From NCBI GenBank assembly GCA_004552725.1, contig SFNM01000104.1, positions 1-6,288 on the forward strand: a stretch of 6,288 nucleotides of DNA, given 5' to 3'. The DNA comes from Bacteroidales bacterium. GTDB taxonomy: Bacteria; Bacteroidota; Bacteroidia; Bacteroidales; Muribaculaceae. The notes beneath the pieces were generated by a model. That model ran no database searches and had not been told where the DNA came from. It worked only from the letters and a program-made list of their open reading frames with translations. Of this stretch, positions 5,361-6,288 are shown piece after piece. The translations under genes and the position numbers were made by a program. Every line of letters starts with the position of its first letter. Within the stretch, counting starts at the first letter, position 1.

Positions 5361-5379
5361 TCGCGCCCGTCGGGCGCGA
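5361..5379. repeat. GC-rich hairpin after the lipoprotein gene
   Basis: TCGCGCCC (5361-5368) pairs perfectly with GGGCGCGA (5372-5379) around a 3-nt loop, 22 nt past the stop codon. No T run follows on either strand, so it is not a standard intrinsic terminator by itself. It may pause polymerase ahead of the terminator at 5392-5432 or protect the 3' end of the message. Confidence 0.6.
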
Positions 5380-5391
5380 TACGGTTTGCCG

Positions 5392-5432
5392 AGCCGGGCT
5401 ATGGCATTCGCCATACGCCCGGCTTCTTTTTT
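5392..5432 (+). terminator. Strong rho-independent terminator of lipoprotein gene
   Basis: AGCCGGGC (5392-5399) pairs with GCCCGGCT (5417-5424), and inside it TATGGC (5400-5405) pairs with GCCATA (5410-5415) around the loop ATTC. This makes a 14-bp stem with a single bulged C at 5416. The sequence runs into TTCTTTTTT (5424-5432). Orientation is plus strand. On the opposite strand no T run follows, so it does not obviously terminate the convergent receptor gene. Confidence 0.9.
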
Positions 5433-5497
5433 GTGTGATGCCGCAGTGTTATAATATTTGGGTCACCCAGGGAGAATTTGAGTAAAAGGCCCATTGT

Positions 5498-6288
5498 TTA
5501 GAGTTTCCTGAACGGATATTGCAACGAGAGAGATACCGAATAGCGCGCAACGGGAATGCCCTCACGTTCGTAATAATAGCGATACGTCGGCGATTTCGTC
5601 ATGCCCTCCGAAAACGCATAAGACCCGCTCAACATGAGGCCGAGATTAGCTGGCAATGCGACAGTCACTTGCGGCTGGACGATGGCATAGAAAGGCGTCT
5701 GCCAATAGTTGCGCTGTTGTATCGATTCCGATTTCGGCGACCCACCGACGAGGAAGAAGGCCAAATCGGCGACAAACGAATCCGTCGCATACGTCGTGCC
5801 CAACTTCGCACGATGCATGGCATCGTCGGGCACGAGGTGTTCGTCGATCTTCGACGACGACGCATCTGTTTTGAGGTTGAGATCGTAATCGCGATAACTG
5901 TATAAAAAGTTATAGTTCGAATATATCGTCCATTGCGGATTGATTTCATAGTCAAACGATAGCTCAAACCCACCAATCGTCGCCTTTGAACCTTCTTGTT
6001 TTGGCGTATAACCGCCGTGATTGCCCGATTTCGTCGTCACGTTGTCGGCATATTGCATGATGATGAGGTTATCCATAAACGTCACAAACCCACCGAGTCG
6101 AATCCTCATCGAATAGAGCGGCGAGAACAAGAACGAGAGTTCGACGTTATGCGACGTTTCGGGGTTCAATCGAGCATTGCCGACGTATTCATCGGAATAG
6201 ATATACAATTGATAAAGCGATGGTTCCTTAAAGGCATATCCATACGACAGACGCATATTCATCCAATCGGTCCATTTGGCCAAAAACG
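5498..6288 (-). CDS. TonB-dependent receptor, C-terminal part
   Basis: The C-terminal ~263 residues of an outer-membrane beta-barrel receptor that takes up a ligand (siderophore, cofactor or glycan; not identifiable here) using TonB energy. The frame is open to the window edge, so the plug domain and early strands lie beyond it. Evidence is the receptor-type motif YGYAFKEPSLYQLY (about 6205-6245) followed by GNARLNPETSHNVELSF (about 6130-6185), which corresponds to the 'R.PS..EL...GN..L.PE....E.G' signature of these barrels. Repeated Tyr/Trp-rich amphipathic strands follow, such as WTIYSNYNFLYSYRDYDL, and the protein ends in a strand, SVSLSLQYPFRKL, before the TAA. TTG at 6281-6283 is an internal Leu codon, not a start. 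The gene converges on the lipoprotein gene with 159 bp between stop codons. No clear terminator is seen for it. Confidence 0.82.
   Translation of the reverse strand, partial: FLAKWTDWMNMRLSYGYAFKEPSLYQLYIYSDEYVGNARLNPETSHNVELSFLFSPLYSMRIRLGGFVTFMDNLIIMQYADNVTTKSGNHGGYTPKQEGSKATIGGFELSFDYEINPQWTIYSNYNFLYSYRDYDLNLKTDASSSKIDEHLVPDDAMHRAKLGTTYATDSFVADLAFFLVGGSPKSESIQQRNYWQTPFYAIVQPQVTVALPANLGLMLSGSYAFSEGMTKSPTYRYYYEREGIPVARYSVSLSLQYPFRKL

Noticed and set aside
5450..5455. Perfect TATAAT between the convergent genes
   Set aside because: No acceptable -35 box at 16-18 bp (the position falls in a T run of the terminator). It would only drive antisense transcription into the receptor gene.
6281..6283. 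TTG as the start of the minus-strand receptor gene
   Set aside because: The frame stays open to the window edge and the protein begins mid-barrel, so this is an internal Leu codon of a truncated gene.

Overview
The window suggests a Gram-negative bacterium, probably of the Myxococcota/Bradymonadia sort. A cysteine-rich lipoprotein made of CGNG...GE.CD modules (the 'Myxococcus cysteine-rich repeat'/DUF4215 group, abundant in that lineage) sits beside the C-terminal barrel of a TonB-dependent outer-membrane receptor, which implies an outer membrane. The taxonomic placement is inferred from gene content, not from a marker gene.

Layout. Bases 1-495 hold no recognisable protein gene. They contain a promoter-like element (80-109), a hairpin (141-163), a strong intrinsic terminator (171-201), two A-tracts spaced by two helical turns, a perfect 16-bp palindrome (408-423), and an extended -10 promoter and Shine-Dalgarno for the first gene. 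Bases 496-3375 (+) encode a 959-residue peptidoglycan hydrolase with three catalytic domains (amidase, glucosaminidase, a second and different amidase) and four 53-residue SH3-like wall-binding repeats, joined by low-complexity linkers. It has no signal peptide. Bases 3376-3658 hold a terminator-like hairpin, a good sigma-70-like promoter and a 21-bp tandem repeat. Bases 3659-5338 (+) encode a predicted 559-residue lipoprotein with ten CGNG modules. A strong terminator follows at 5392-5432. The minus-strand gene 5498->6288 is the C-terminal part of a TonB-dependent receptor whose start lies beyond the window.

How they relate. The three genes look like independent transcription units: the first two each have their own promoter and terminator signals, and the third is convergent. 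The standout is the first gene. Every recognisable domain is of the kind found in lysins of Gram-positive bacteria and their phages, yet it lies in an apparently Gram-negative genome with no phage genes visible. The most interesting reading is a captured, domain-shuffled lysin used against Gram-positive neighbours or prey. A prophage or phage-remnant endolysin is the main alternative.
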